Source: Sipunculus nudus | Lineage: Eukaryota; Annelida; Sipuncula; Golfingiida; Sipunculidae | Assembly: GCA_026874595.1 (NCBI GenBank) | Contig: CM049310.1 | Coordinates: forward strand, 40,489,558-40,553,557 | DNA: 64,000 nt | Direction: 5' to 3' | Shown here: positions 48,701-60,369 of the stretch, piece by piece | Layout: each line of letters starts with the position of its first letter | Position numbering within the stretch: the first letter of the stretch is position 1 | Notes under the pieces: generated by a model | Database searches by the model: none | What the model was told of the DNA's origin: nothing | What the model saw: the letters and a program-made list of their open reading frames with translations, nothing else | Position numbers and translations under genes: made by a program

Positions 48701-51700
48701 TCTGCGGCAATTCTCTCTGAGCCTGTGGCCTGTTCATACAGTTACCGGGGCGATGAGCTGTCACTCAAAATGAAATGAACATGATTGGCTCCGTGGATTC
48801 CTCGCTTGGCCGTGTCTTCCAGCACAAGGTCTCATCTGATTGGACAAAAATACAGTGCTCCCTCTGGTGTAGCAATTCAGGTTACGAGGTCATAACAAAC
48901 AGCGCTTACCATATAGAAAGTAGGCCTATAGTTGAAGCGCTGTGTAAAGAGTGAAGTAGTAGTGGTGTGCTAATTAATTAAATATATCAATGATTAGTTA
49001 ATTTCCTTTCAAAATTGACAAAATTGGTTGAAATTTGCATAGTTGTTCACAAACAATTATGGATAATCATTCAAAGGAGTCATATTATCCATATAAAATA
49101 TTCTAATTCTGTAAGAGATATAAGAAAGATCTGACTCAAAAATAGCAAAAAACATTAAAACTGAACCTTGTGCAGTCAATAACTGTGTAAATTACTGGCT
49201 GTTACATTTTTCAGTCTGGTGTACAAGTCATGCTCAATTTACTCTATCAATATATAATATATAATTCTATGTAGCAGATATCACAGAAATACAGTAGATA
49301 CATAAAATAACTGATTAATAAGCAATCTTCAGTTGTTTCTTTCTCTCTCAGTCTTCAAATATGATTTTACAGCCAACTGCAACCACTAGTGAATACTATT
49401 AAAATTTCAACAAGCTGGATCTTCCTCAATTAAATCATCTTATATTACATCATATAAAATAACATATAACAATTGACCTAGGGGGCATGACACTCAGCTG
49501 ACTATGAAAACATTCACAAAGAAATGTTATCAATGCCAAATTTTGTAGGTGGTATCCCCATTCAACTTAAACATAGCTCGGAGTATATGGGTAACAGGGA
49601 CCTAATTTCAGGTTTTCAAGGAGATTTTTCATGGACCTCCCTAGATATGCAGCTAGAAGATTCCAGAATCAGCGGTTATGATTTGTGCCTGGTTAACAGA
49701 TGGATGGACAGACGGATGGACGGACGCCAGACAAAGGGTAATCACTATAGCTAAGATGACTTTCAGTCAGCTGAGCTAAAAAACCTGACACCCTGAAGGT
49801 CTAATTAACAATAAAATCCCTTATCATGAGAATATCTTCATCTTCATTAGGCATACAACATCCAATGCAGGTAATGGACCGTAACTAAAGATACATAATA
49901 AAATCCTATGTACCTGAAGGTCATGAATCGTATATTTTTCCTCATGGATATAAGCAGCATCTGCTCCACCCGCAAGGCCACTCAGGGTTGCTAGGTAACC
50001 ACAGTAGCCTCCCATGGTCTCTACCACAAAAACGCGGTTTTTGGTTCCCGAAGCGGAGAGCTTGATTCTATCACAGATCTGCAGTAAATCCATAAAACAG
50101 TTGGTCATACATAATTGTAGTATTATTTTAATAATAATAATATTTTCATTAAGGTGCAACAGGTAATATTCGTGTACTAAAAGTACAGACTTGTGAAAGT
50201 TAAAATCCAGCCTCAGAGGGCTTATGGTGCTGTAATCTAGCAAGTGCACTAAAAAGAAATTTCCAATTGATCAATTGTCATATACATGTGTGGCACACTG
50301 TGCAGTTTCAGTTACCATATCTGAGTTACTCACAAGTGTTAGAGTTTTCCACTGTTTGATATTGTATCAATAGAATTCCCAAATTCATCCTAGCAACATC
50401 AAACAAATCATTTTTCACACATCAAGAGCGGGTGCAGTTTATTTTCATAATGTACAGCTGATATTATCAATTGCAAAATAACCTCAAATTTCGTAATTTT
50501 TTTCCCTGATAAAAAAGGTATGTTTATATGATCTTTTGTGCAGGTTAGTGGGTTGCAAATGTTAGCTTTGTGCTGGCCGGCAGAAGCCAGTCTCGGCTAC
50601 CTCCGACCAATGTGGCTCTAACCCTTGCCATGACTTATTTCAGATTCTAGGGAATGTAATTTTGAGTATATCAGATTCTAGTGAATGTAGCCATGACTTA
50701 TATCAGTTTCTAGTGAATGTAGCCATGACTTACATCAGCGATTTCATTGAGAGCTGTGTCAGTTCCCACAGAGAAGTCCGTGCCGGGCACGTTATTGCTG
50801 ATGGTGGTTGGTATGATGGTCATCGGGATACACAGCTCTGGATACTTTGCACGAGCCTCGTGCATCATCAACACGCTGTGGAATGCCTGGTGTAACAGAA
50901 AATATAGTTAGTAATCATGGAATATTACAGATATCTTAATGAATGTCTTTAACATAAAATTTAACAAATTATTTGAATTAATAATTCCTTTCTTCCAGTA
51001 TGTTCATTACATGTTTATGGGCATGGGCATATGCAGACACAATAACACTGTGTATTCATAATAATATCTGTATTTATCAACTGTATGAAAAATTTTTTTA
51101 ATATCTGGGATGATTACTGACCTCTTCAACCTTGATTCACATAATCATACACAAATATACTCTTGTTAAGATTTTTTGTAGGGTTAAAACCCTACAAATC
51201 ACTGAGAAAATTGTGAAAATTAATCACATATACATGAAGAAAACTACAGTATATTGGTCCTTTAGGAGGCTGGGTTAGTTAATTATAAAGTTAAACTGTG
51301 CTTCACCTCAAACCCTCCTATGCACAACAGTCCATGGATGTTGTGTCTCTTCAGAGCAGCTGCCACTTTGTCTAGACCGATGTCCTTTGGAAGAGTTCTG
51401 AAACAGAAATATGAAGACATTCATTAATTGTGACAAATATTCAAGTCATTATTCAAGATTAACACTGTTCATACACAGCAAAGAAATTTCCAGGTCTTCT
51501 TTCACATTTTCCAGGACAAAATAATGAATACAATGGTAAATCCAAATATCAGGAAATAATTATCCCTGCAGATGAACAAATGATAAAAGAGACAGGAATA
51601 TTGGATGACATTAAATCAACAATATAAGTTTTGGTCAGTTTATAAATTTGCATTATTTTAAATTTCAAATATTCACATCTGGTCTAACCAGTTTTTCAGG

Positions 51701-54700
51701 TTGTTTAATACTAAATTCCAGGACATGCTGAAAACCCCTGTTTTTCAGGACTTCCAAGGCTTTGATTTTGAAAAGGTCATTTTCCAAGACTTTGCAGGAA
51801 ATCAAGGATGCATTCAAGTACTGATTAAGAAGATAATGACCTATACAAGTTTACTGTACAATCAAACTGTAACTGCAGAATCAAATCAACAGTCACAGTT
51901 GTTGGAGACACAGCTGATATTTTCATTAGCTCTTCTCCTTTATTTCTGGACTATTTTTCCGTCTACTTGTCTTATCTGATTGGTCTTGGAGATAATCTTC
52001 TAAACTTTTATATATAAAATTTGGAATCTGCAGGAGTTGTCTCCTGAGATATAAACTTTCTGTGATGAGCAGTTCATTCCATACACCTTGAGAAATTTTT
52101 TTTTAAGGCCTTCTAGCAGGATTTTTAAAAAGTACTGAACCAATCTCCAAGCTACTTTTTTGAAGAAGGAACATGGGCAAGGGAAGACCCCATATAATTT
52201 TAGTGCAGATCCAAATAAAGCGGCCAATCTGGTAAAACTTGATAGAGTGCAATTTTGTTATTATTAAAATGATGCACTGCACTGAAAACCACAAATCTCA
52301 GTTTGACTTGTAAGGTCATTGGGATCAAAGTTCATGAGGAAGCAAAATTCATATAACCTATCAGCTCAGATAACCTTTAATACTATTTCAAAACATTTAA
52401 TTTGCAATTTACTCTGTCATTGTTCATCAAACTGCAAATAAAATGTGAGTTTCAATGATCAGTTACCTGTTAGTTCCAAGACGGCTTCCTCCCAAACCAG
52501 AATATCCATGTACAGAAGTCCAGCTCATTGGATTTACCTGGAAAATAGACAACACAACTATAAACTGGTGAACAATACATTTATGCAAAACTTTTGTCTC
52601 TCTTAGTCATATGGCTTGGTGACATGGCATTACCAATGCGGTAATTGACAGCCTTTATTTAGTTTAACTAAACAAAACATTTGTCCATCAATGTCAGTAA
52701 GATGATATTGTTTGCTTAACAACATACATGTTTATAGATACATTGACTTATTGCAAGAGAGCACTCCGAGCATGATCAGTAAAAGGATTACTGTTCATTT
52801 CTGGGCCTTTTCTTTGAAATTTACACTAAAATCACCTGTACAAATACAATAATAAGCCTGTCACATCAATTATTACCAAACAATATATCGTCATTTCACA
52901 AATGTAGATGCTTAACTGGAATGAAAATCAAGTCCTACTGGTATTAGTGTATAACAGGATGTCTGAATATGCTACAACACATGATGTACCGTACAATCTC
53001 ATGTACTAGCCAGACCTGTGTATAAGATGGTCCAGAGTTTTGAGGTGGAAGAGCAGGGAAAAATGTTTTTGGGTCCTAAGGATCATGAGGAAGTCCCAGC
53101 TCATAGCAGCTGGGCAGACATAGTCATTGAAAAATTATCTATAACGTAATCTTATCTTTGCAGGTAAAGAAGGTAAAAACTGAGTAACGTTTAATAAAAC
53201 TTAATTACTTAGTAGTAATTTTCATAGATAAAATATTGTAAATTTAGTATATTGCAGAAATGAAGATCTTGTGACGCTCAGAACTGGCAGGTTGGCGATA
53301 ATAGAAGAGCCATGGGTTTCTCATACTTACCGTCATTGCTCATCAATTTTAATCCTCTGTTTATTGTTAATGTTTAATATCAGTAATACATTACTATTTA
53401 TGTGTTAATAAAACATGACTGTTGTTGACTTGCTGTTGCTTATCTACATTTTATATAATCTTAGTTGTAAAGAATGCACAAAGTTAGACCACTGGAATCA
53501 AAAGATAAGGCCAAGAGAAAGAGCTTTCTGTCCTTAGCTCAGCTTGTTTTTATCTGTGGATCACCGGCAATAATTTTTGTTGTCAGAGAATTGTATTACA
53601 CATTCTGTGAACACACAATAACAAGTTTTACTCAAGTTTTAATTAACATAGGTTTTCCTTTTCTCAACAGACAGATGTACTGAAGAACTATTACACTCAA
53701 AATAACTGCATATATGCGGCGCAAGTATCCATCATAGCGAACTGCATGGAGAGGCTAGGGAGCTTTGGCAACACGTGGACAAAATGTCCGTCATTCTTTG
53801 ATCAAACTCTGTCTTCTTATTCCATAAAAACTGGCATCCTGTCTTTTTTATGAGTTTTCCTGTGTTAAACCTATAATCCACAATCTGTGGAGTACTTATT
53901 CTTATTGTGTCCTTTTGTCCAATAACGTTGCAATATCAATGTCACTTTAGTCAGATCTGTTTTAGCCAGGATCCCAGTCATTCACTAGGAATTGGGGTTA
54001 TTTTAAGTAGGAATTTCTGAACAGAGTGACAATTTTCCCCCCGCGTGTCATTACACAGGTGCTTAGCGTGACCTATTTTAGGGCTTTTTGCAACAGGCTG
54101 CTTCCCAGTACAAGTGTACCGTCACACACCAGCTCTAAATGATTCTGAACGTATCCTTCTGCTGTTTTGCACTAGTCAAGCCAACATTGGTTTATCGGAT
54201 AATATCTTACCTGGTCTTTTGAAACAGAGATCTGTACAGATATTGTTTTTCAATTTGATCATGACAATATTGTCCTGCAAAGAAATCAATCTTTTTGGCA
54301 GAGTGATTTGTTTATATGGGAGTATAACCTGGGTTAGGTTCGCAGAGCCTGCTCAGTGAAATGCACGTCGTTGAATTCTTTGCGTGCATGTTGGTCATAT
54401 ACAATTTTCTATGATCAGGAGCTGTCATATGGTCAAAAGTGGGTAAACAAGGACAAAATGCGAACTCGATCTGTAAGTGGTCATTTTGCTACCACACATC
54501 AAATATCAGGCCAATATCTGAAGCCACTGCAAAACAAGGGACCCATGGGTCATGTCACTCAGCTGAATTTTGGAAAATATTAGTAACAGCAAAATATTTT
54601 TATTTCTTTTGGTTTTTCATGTATATTACCATTTGAAAAGCTAAGAGAAAATTGCCCTGCTGAAATGGACCTCTGTAAATTGTAGAATAATGGACATTAG

Positions 54701-57700
54701 CTAAAGCATATGCACTGTGTAATAAATGAAATTTTTGGCCTGAAACCATTTAGTGATGCACCTAGGAAATAAATCGGCCTATGGTAAGTGTTATAAAAAA
54801 GTTACATTTCATAAATAAATAATTTGTGAAGGTAATTAAGTTTTCAAAAGTTAAATATATGGCCATAATAGTTAAAAATTAATCCCACAAAGTTTGACCA
54901 ATATTCCTGATTTTAAATCTAAGTTTAACAGTGTTATTCACACCTAGGCTCGGCCCACTTTAAGAGATATGAATGAAATGCTACAAAGTATTTATATCTT
55001 ATTAAATCTTGTTAAATCTATCTTAAATCTATCTCATTTGAATATAGGATTAAATTCCTGAACATTTCTTTCTTTAAAAAAAAAATAAAAATGTCCAAGT
55101 CTCAACAAAAAGAATTTATTTAACATTAAAATTATAAGATTTGTCTTATTTATTAGTCCTGTGTATTGAAGGGGTGGGTGGGGGAGGGGTCTCTCTTGTA
55201 ACTGTTTGTTGCTAAAAAAAAGTGAAATTATAAGATTAATCTTGTTTATATTACAGGTCTGTCAACAGAATGGGGTGGGGGGGGGGGGGGGAGAGAGAAA
55301 GGCTCCCTGTGGTATTAACTGCAGACAGCCTGATCAAGATCAACAAGAGTGAGGGCTTGCCCCAGTGATGGGATTATATAACATCAGGGGAGCATAGGGA
55401 TGCACCAAATGACCTACAGTGACCACAGTGGACTGCTTGACAATGTTAGGGAATACAACAAGAGCCTAAAAAAAAATTCAATAACTAGCCTAATTTTGCA
55501 GCTTTTATTTTCAAATTTCAGATTTTATCAGATTAAATTCTTATGTGTACATGCTATGAAAATATAATCCAGAGTAACACAGGAAAAAAAATGTGCCGTG
55601 GCCAAAGTTGGGCAAAATTTAAGGTACTGATTTTATATATATGCTAATAACTTAAAACTAGGGCTCAATGACAGGGGGGGGGGGGGGGGGAGAATTACAA
55701 CACCCATGGATATTAATACAGAATACGGAATAAAAGTCAATGGTGCTTACAGGGACTGGTGGGAGTTACAGCACCTCTGCATATACATAATGTATAAAAT
55801 TTAATTTAAAAGAAATTATTTTTAAATATTTAAAAACAGGCAGAGAGATGGAAAACAAAGCAAATAACTTTAATTTCCATTCTACTGGGACAGGAAAATA
55901 ATGAACAAATATTTGATATGATCCTATTTTTTTTTGTTAAGTCATTTTTTTTTAAGTTTATAAATTTTACTATATATTTGCAGTATATCATATATATCTG
56001 AATATTTGAATTGATTCACAAATCTAAATTGCATCAACATTTATACTAAATTTAGTCAGGTTACATTAAATTATGCACACAGATATATTTTTTTTATAAA
56101 ATATTTTTAATTTTGCAAAGCAATAATATATATGAAAATAACACTCCAGAATTCACAATTTTAAATTTCACCTTTATTTATCCATGATTTGCTACAAATA
56201 TTATCAAATTATGCCTACTGATGGGTTAAATTATATTTTGTTTAATTATTTAAAAGGAAATAATTTCTTAAAAATGCTACATTAGAACAACATGGCATCT
56301 CTTGGATTACTCCTTGAATTAATATTTCAAGAAAAGTTGTGCACACTGGATCAAAAACAGCTTTACATTTAAAGAAATACAGTTGACAATAAAAAACCAT
56401 GTACTGCAATATAATTGGTGATGGTGGTGGTGTGTGTGGGGGGGGGGGGGGGTTAGGGTAGGGCCCATGAGAATAAATGTATGTTTATTACAGCAGGGCC
56501 GTTCTGCCAGTGCTGCATCACTAATAAGGGTACCTAGGCAAGCGTGTAGTGAGCAAGAGTGGGGTCTTAGATGTACAAAATGCAAATACATTAGAGCATC
56601 TGAAAAACGTCAATAATTAGAATAATTTTTAAGCTTTCATTTTCAAATTTCAGAATTCAACAGATTAAATCCACATGTATCCAAGCTGTGAAAAATAAAT
56701 TAAATATACTTATGAGAAAAAAAGGTGCCATGGTCAAATTTGGGCAAAATTTAAGGTACCAATTTTATATTTTTGCTAATATTTTAAAAAATTTAAAAGA
56801 TTTTGATCTAATTTTGGGTATAAAATTAAATTTTGATTAATTAAAGTTATATTACTGGAAAAAAGTCCATAGTTTTAACATTTTTTTGGTGTTAAGTGAC
56901 CAAATATTTTTCCTGATTTTTTACAAAGTGCAATATGTTTGGGCCGATAACTTTTTTAAATTATATAATACAGACCTAATTTCTGGCATGTACATAGGAA
57001 CTATATAGAGGAATATTTAGGGTAAATATGAGGAAAAACAGATGAGTGGTTTTGATATTAGGCAGTCCTGAAGTGTGAAAATAGATTTTTAATAAAAAAA
57101 TTGAGGTTTTTCCTTAATTTCTCAGAGGAACAAAGTCGCAAAGACCCAGTTTTCCGTTTGGTAGGAGATCTTTGGCACATCTAACATTATGCTGAATTTA
57201 GGATTCCTAGGTCTTACGGTTTCAAAACGTGCCACATCTACGGACGGACGGACAACGGACAATGGACCATGACTATAGCTCAGATGACTTATAGTCATTT
57301 TTCATGAAATGTTTTATGTTCAGGAGCTGCATACGGTCAAAAGTAGGTCAACCAGGACAAAACGCAAACTCCATCTGTAAGTGGTCATTATGCACCAATT
57401 AACCAAAAATTAAGCCAATACCTGCAAGCTTTGCGAAAAAAAGTCTGTACATGTGCATTTGTCATAAAAATTCCTAATTTTCATGAAATTTTCTATGTTC
57501 CAGGGTTGTTATACGGTCAAAAGCAGGGCAACTGGGACGAAATGCAACTGCTCATTACTGCCCTCACACCAAATATCAGGCCAATATCTGCAGGCATTGC
57601 GAAAAAAAGTCTGTACAACTGTTTCATTTAAAAAAGACGGAAGGACAGAATGACGGACATGGGTAAAACTATATACCCTGGCCACTTTGTGGCAGGGGCA

Positions 57701-58360
57701 TAACAAAAAACAGTACCATTATATGCAATAATTTTATTGCCAGAACTATATATTTTACACGCTGCAGGAATTGGCTGTTGACACCAGAACAAAATTTTTG
57801 CCTCCAAGTGACAGGATCGGTCAGAGAGGTCGGTTCGTAGTCAATTTTTTCGGCCCGCATATAAGCCTTTATGGATTTTTGACACTGATATTTGGGAATA
57901 AATTTTCTGGCTTGTATGCAAGACTTTATAGTACACACTTGCTCAGACAATAAATAGGCCATATGTTCACAATATTGTTATGAAGCTATTATCATAAATG
58001 AAAATTGAAACCACTTTGTGAAATATTCCTGGGGCACTGATATTTGAATAAGTTTCAAACATGAACACAAGGAGGCAATGAGAGTAGAAATGGTTCCAAA
58101 ATAGCTGCCAGATGGCACTGAGAGTAGGGACTGACTCGTATAGCATGCACGTACATGTATATATTTATTCACACTGTAAGGGTACATGTGCATGCATTCC
58201 ACATCTAACTTACATGATCAGCCACCAGGCCCTCAAAGCTGTCATGAATACCCAGAATGCCAAATCCATGTGTGAGGCCCAGTCGAACAAAGGCTCTGAC
58301 TGCAGCATTCACTCCGCAAGCAGGGGCCCCGACATTCATCACAGCCAGGTTAAATGGTTT
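39609..58360 (-). CDS. PFK: ATP-dependent 6-phosphofructokinase, C-terminal half (ten exons; 5' part beyond right edge)
   Basis: Catalyses fructose 6-phosphate + ATP to fructose 1,6-bisphosphate + ADP, the committed step of glycolysis, as a cytosolic tetramer. Ten exons join without a frame error into 383 residues plus stop. Animal phosphofructokinases are about 780 residues built from two homologous halves. Here the C-terminal effector half is complete. Signatures in order: [128 protein letters not shown]; and the closing [15 protein letters not shown]. The TISNN and METMGG-type motifs are those of the allosteric sugar-phosphate site in the vertebrate enzymes. The upstream exon border is phase 0. 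The introns are 0.4-5.7 kb and rich in repeats. An alternative terminal exon lies at 28762-28909. Confidence 0.96.
39938..40280. mobile_element. Foldback / MITE-like element with about 90-bp inverted arms
   Basis: The left arm (39938 to about 40029) and the right arm (about 40186 to 40280) are inverted copies. They share aaggtt.gtaaaatt, caact.aggga.tta, gctgtagctt, accatatct and catcatcagcagtgtag. The unique centre is about 155 bp. No open frame. It lies in the last phosphofructokinase intron, just upstream of the proximal terminal exon. Confidence 0.72.
40550..41010. repeat. Tandem repeat, about 130-145 bp unit with GGTGGCGCCACC core
   Basis: ttgcaggtggcgccacc at about 40693, gtaggtggtgccatc at about 40822 and ttgcaggtggcgccacc at about 40969, separated by similar text (gatgtat, catgc.aatttcaag, caaaccactgc.aagatatg). 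The core is palindromic. It lies in the last phosphofructokinase intron. Confidence 0.65.
42059..42164 (-). CDS. PFK: PFK penultimate exon
   Basis: Encodes [20 protein letters not shown], then [14 protein letters not shown] and the first two bases of Arg. It ends in phase 2, the phase needed by both candidate terminal exons (39609-39750 and 28762-28909). Acceptor gttaacag, donor gtaaga. Confidence 0.93.
42590..43235. repeat. Second array of the 120-130-bp GGTGG(C/T)GCCAC repeat
   Basis: Cores at about 42659, 42786, 42893 and 43133, with conserved gtcttgtgtatgagaa, gatgtat..atgca and tttcaggctgatatgtc spacers. The unit expected between 42893 and 43133 has lost its core. It lies in the phosphofructokinase intron upstream of the penultimate exon. 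Confidence 0.65.
44095..45010. repeat. Degenerate repeat, units of about 170-310 bp
   Basis: Recurring ggtggca(t/c)cac, catatgaccaacatttg, aaatttggtgatgctagctc and ttcaagc..tttcccctgtaaaat elements starting near 44105, 44410 and 44565. It ends in gacggatgacggatgacccc and ataagctcaca. No coding capacity. Confidence 0.55.
45420..45900. repeat. Three tandem units of about 145 bp
   Basis: cctcattaaatatgc recurs at about 45454, 45598 and 45748. Each is followed by a ttgcc..aattta segment and tttcatcaaaatccat(t/a)aa, and two units also keep ggtaagttat. It ends with a gacaggcaggtgg tail. Confidence 0.6.
45962..46064 (-). CDS. PFK: PFK exon
   Basis: Encodes [20 protein letters not shown], then [14 protein letters not shown]. 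It carries the PFDRN(F/M)GTKMG motif. Acceptor cattcacag, donor gtgagt. Confidence 0.96.
46850..46961 (-). CDS. PFK: PFK exon
   Basis: Encodes [20 protein letters not shown], then [24 protein letters not shown] and [10 protein letters not shown] are conserved in animal enzymes. Acceptor atccatag, donor gtacga. Confidence 0.96.
47878..47939 (-). CDS. PFK: PFK exon
   Basis: A 62-bp exon encoding [20 protein letters not shown] and the first two bases of Arg in LRNE. Acceptor ctgattcag, donor gtaagc. Confidence 0.94.
48270..48953 (+). mobile_element. Non-autonomous DNA transposon, family Y copy 2
   Basis: Starts with the same TACGCTCCCGAGGCAGCGG as copy 1 and ends near GTGTAAAGAGTG. It contains about 75 bp (around 48720-48797) that are absent from copy 1, so one copy has an indel. 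The flanking duplication is degraded (agtagtg-like). It lies in a phosphofructokinase intron. Confidence 0.72.
49470..49790. repeat. Copy of the same repeat class (short form)
   Basis: Starts gggcatgacactcagctga and ends gacagacggatggacggacg, then ctaagatgactttcagtcag and ctgagctaaaaa. The outer ctcagctga motifs are inverted relative to each other, like short terminal inverted repeats. Confidence 0.6.
49914..50078 (-). CDS. PFK: PFK exon
   Basis: Exactly 55 codons in phase 0, from [20 protein letters not shown] through [20 protein letters not shown] to IHDLQ. The [11 protein letters not shown] block is the strongest family signature in the window. Acceptor tttactgcag, donor gtacat. Confidence 0.97.
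50641..50740. repeat. Tandem duplication abutting a PFK splice donor
   Basis: tctagtgaatgtagccatgacttatatcag-type text occurs twice in full and once in part, ending at the exon 50734-50886 donor. Each upstream unit carries a decayed copy of the donor (gatataag instead of gatgtaag). Confidence 0.7.
50734..50886 (-). CDS. PFK: PFK exon
   Basis: Encodes [20 protein letters not shown], then [20 protein letters not shown] and [11 protein letters not shown]. It contains the TISNN effector-site motif. Donor gtaagt; the donor-proximal sequence is tandemly duplicated in the intron. Confidence 0.96.
51307..51397 (-). CDS. PFK: PFK exon
   Basis: Encodes [20 protein letters not shown], then [10 protein letters not shown]. 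The GGFE motif is typical. Acceptor ctgtttcag, donor gtgaag. Confidence 0.95.
52467..52537 (-). CDS. PFK: PFK exon
   Basis: Encodes [20 protein letters not shown] and GTN, the stretch that follows EGL in family members and leads into GTNRTLP. Acceptor ttttccag, donor gtaact. Confidence 0.93.
54360..54560. repeat. Dispersed repeat unit (about 170 bp)
   Basis: Contains tggtcaaaagtgggtaaaca, ctgtaagtggtca, atatcaggccaatatctg and then caagggacccatgggtcatg, ending tcactcagctga. Related units lie in tandem at 57310-57625. The acccatgggtca start module also occurs near 31857. Confidence 0.6.
55540..55660. repeat. Partial copy of the 33-34 kb repeat
   Basis: Shares tgccgtggccaaagttgggc and aaaatttaaggtactgattt with the other copies, then stops next to a poly-G tract. 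Confidence 0.6.
56640..57625. repeat. Copy of the 33-34 kb repeat followed by two tandem 170-bp units
   Basis: 56640-57296 parallels 33865-34480 closely, including gtttgggccgataactt, gagtggttttgatattaggc and acggacggacaacggacaat. It is followed by two units (57310-57450 and 57490-57625) with acggtcaaaag, gccaatatctgcaggc-like sequence and gaaaaaaagtctgtaca. Confidence 0.65.
58214..58360 (-). CDS. PFK: PFK exon: start of C-terminal half
   Basis: Encodes [20 protein letters not shown], then [20 protein letters not shown] and SFEGLVADH. This is the nucleotide-fold opening of the second half, matching the NVGAPAAGMNAAVR signature except for Cys in place of the second Ala. Acceptor cttgatcag, donor gtaagt, phase 0 at both ends. 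Confidence 0.95.
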
Positions 58361-60369
58361 CTGATCAAGAAAAAATTATGAATAAAGATTTGTTTAATAT
58401 GAGTACTGAAACATGGACATGAGTTAACAAACACACTGCAAGAAAAGAATGTTACAATCTACGGTGAGTTAATACAAAACTAAAGAAAGATTCACACCAG
58501 GTTTAATTAAAATTGTTCATCGTGTTATAATTACAGAAACTTATGAATCATGAAATTACAAACTAGTATCAACAACAATTATTGAATCTTTTTTTTCAAT
58601 ATTACACACGGTTCAAGTTATCTGATATCTTCATGAAAAGAAATCCATGCACCAAATCATTAAAGTTTCTTAATCTTCTTTCTGGCCCTCAAAGTTTTTA
58701 TCTCTGGAGTTTTTATGTTTATTTCTTTATTATATTACCCGCCACAATTATTATATTTGATCAAAGAATCTTACAATAATTTGACTGACAACTAAGCTGC
58801 TCTGGTGATTAAATTATGAATATTCTGTTGGTTTAATGCTCTTCCCTGTTATAGGTTAATGGTACAGGATTAGGGTACCACTTGACCTCTTTATGCAAAT
58901 TAAGTCTATGTGATATGACCATACTTCTACATCTACCGACCTGATTATGCAAGTTAGGATTGTTTATAATGTTACACAGAGCCATGGATAGACACATTCA
59001 AATGGCATAATATGACTGTTATGTTTCACCCATTGAGCTATTCAATTACCAGGTATGTAAATTAAACTAGTAAATGATCCATTAAATTTTATAAAAAGGC
59101 CATGACCATTTACTCATTCACCTAAACATATAAATGGTACAGAAAGGTATATTTTGCAACATTAAATGACAACTAAGTAATTAAGCTGGTATGACAAACA
59201 AGCTAGTATACTGCACTGAAAATACTGCCTACCCTGGCTTTAATACAGCATTAACCAGCCTTTTCCCTTTGGAGTGATTGGCCTTATTATCACACTTGCC
59301 ATTCTGAAGTGATAAAACTTGGCCCATCCCAAAATAAAACTTTAATAAGACCACAACCAGTAAGCACAGCAATAATTCTGATTATTTAAAGCTCTAGCAT
59401 TAGCAAAGAACTGCTGTTGGTAATGTAGACCTTATGTCTGTTAACCAGCTGGTAAGCTCACTAGTAACTGGACCTAAAGTTAAAATGAACTGTACTGTCT
59501 AAAACTTGTGACTGGTAGTCAAACTGGTAGTCAGATGACATTGCTGAAAATGAAACAAACCGCTATGGCCTGTTAACTTAATTATACTCAATATCAATTT
59601 TAAGAGGTTCTTGTGTAATACATAATAATTGTTGAATGATTTATATATGTCAATATTATTAAGCAATACAACATTACTGTATGAATAATTGTAATTTTAT
59701 GACTTTTAAAAGTAGATGAGGTAAATGCAAATAGGAAAAAAAAGGCATGCACCATACATGCAAGCAGCAGGATGAGCGCCCTGCACATATGAAATATGAC
59801 AATGACAATAAGCTGTGTCTGTACTGTGTCTCAAAGGCCTACATTACACATAAGGCAGCAGCTGTCCTACTAACTATTTACATGTATCTTAGTTACTTTC
59901 ACTACGTGACTTTTGTCTAAATTAGTGTTTTTATCTAATCACCAAAAAAATATAGATATACTTTAAATAAACCTGGTGGGATGACAAACACTGGTATAAT
60001 TAAGAATTTGTTCTTGTTACAAGTGTTTGTTTCTATATCTGGTAGATTCAACCATGGATGCCTTTTCATTGTTTCCCAAACATAGCACTGTTGAAATCTG
60101 AGAAGAAATGTTTGACCACTTGGTGGAATATGTGGCAAGTCAATAATATCAAACATCAGATTTATCTTATAATACAAATTCAACAAAACATCACTGACAA
60201 GATGTCAAACTGTACCTGTTTCAAGTGAAATTGAAGACACATCTTGTTTGCTTTACAAACCTATGTTAACTGTCCAAACCTGGTCTGGCTGCAAAAATGT
60301 AAAATTGCAAAGATCTGTGAGACCTCAGCCTCCCCTTTTTTTGTTTACTTGAATTGTTGAACATGATGA

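Larger units (their letters stand above)
46065..52466. other. Middle PFK introns
   Basis: Introns between exons 52467-52537 and 45962-46064. They hold family Y copy 2 and the short repeat at 49470-49790. The remaining stretches show no recognisable feature. Confidence 0.6.
52538..58213. other. 5.7-kb PFK intron
   Basis: Packed with copies of the 33-34 kb repeat class and three poly-G tracts (55272-55291, 55674-55690, 56438-56452). No alternative exon recognised. Confidence 0.6.

Noticed and set aside
60211-60256. Possible 45-bp minus-strand exon (ctatag-like acceptor, gtacag donor) preceding the phosphofructokinase C-half
   Set aside because: It is in phase 0, but the encoded residues do not resemble the enzyme linker and the acceptor lacks a pyrimidine tract.
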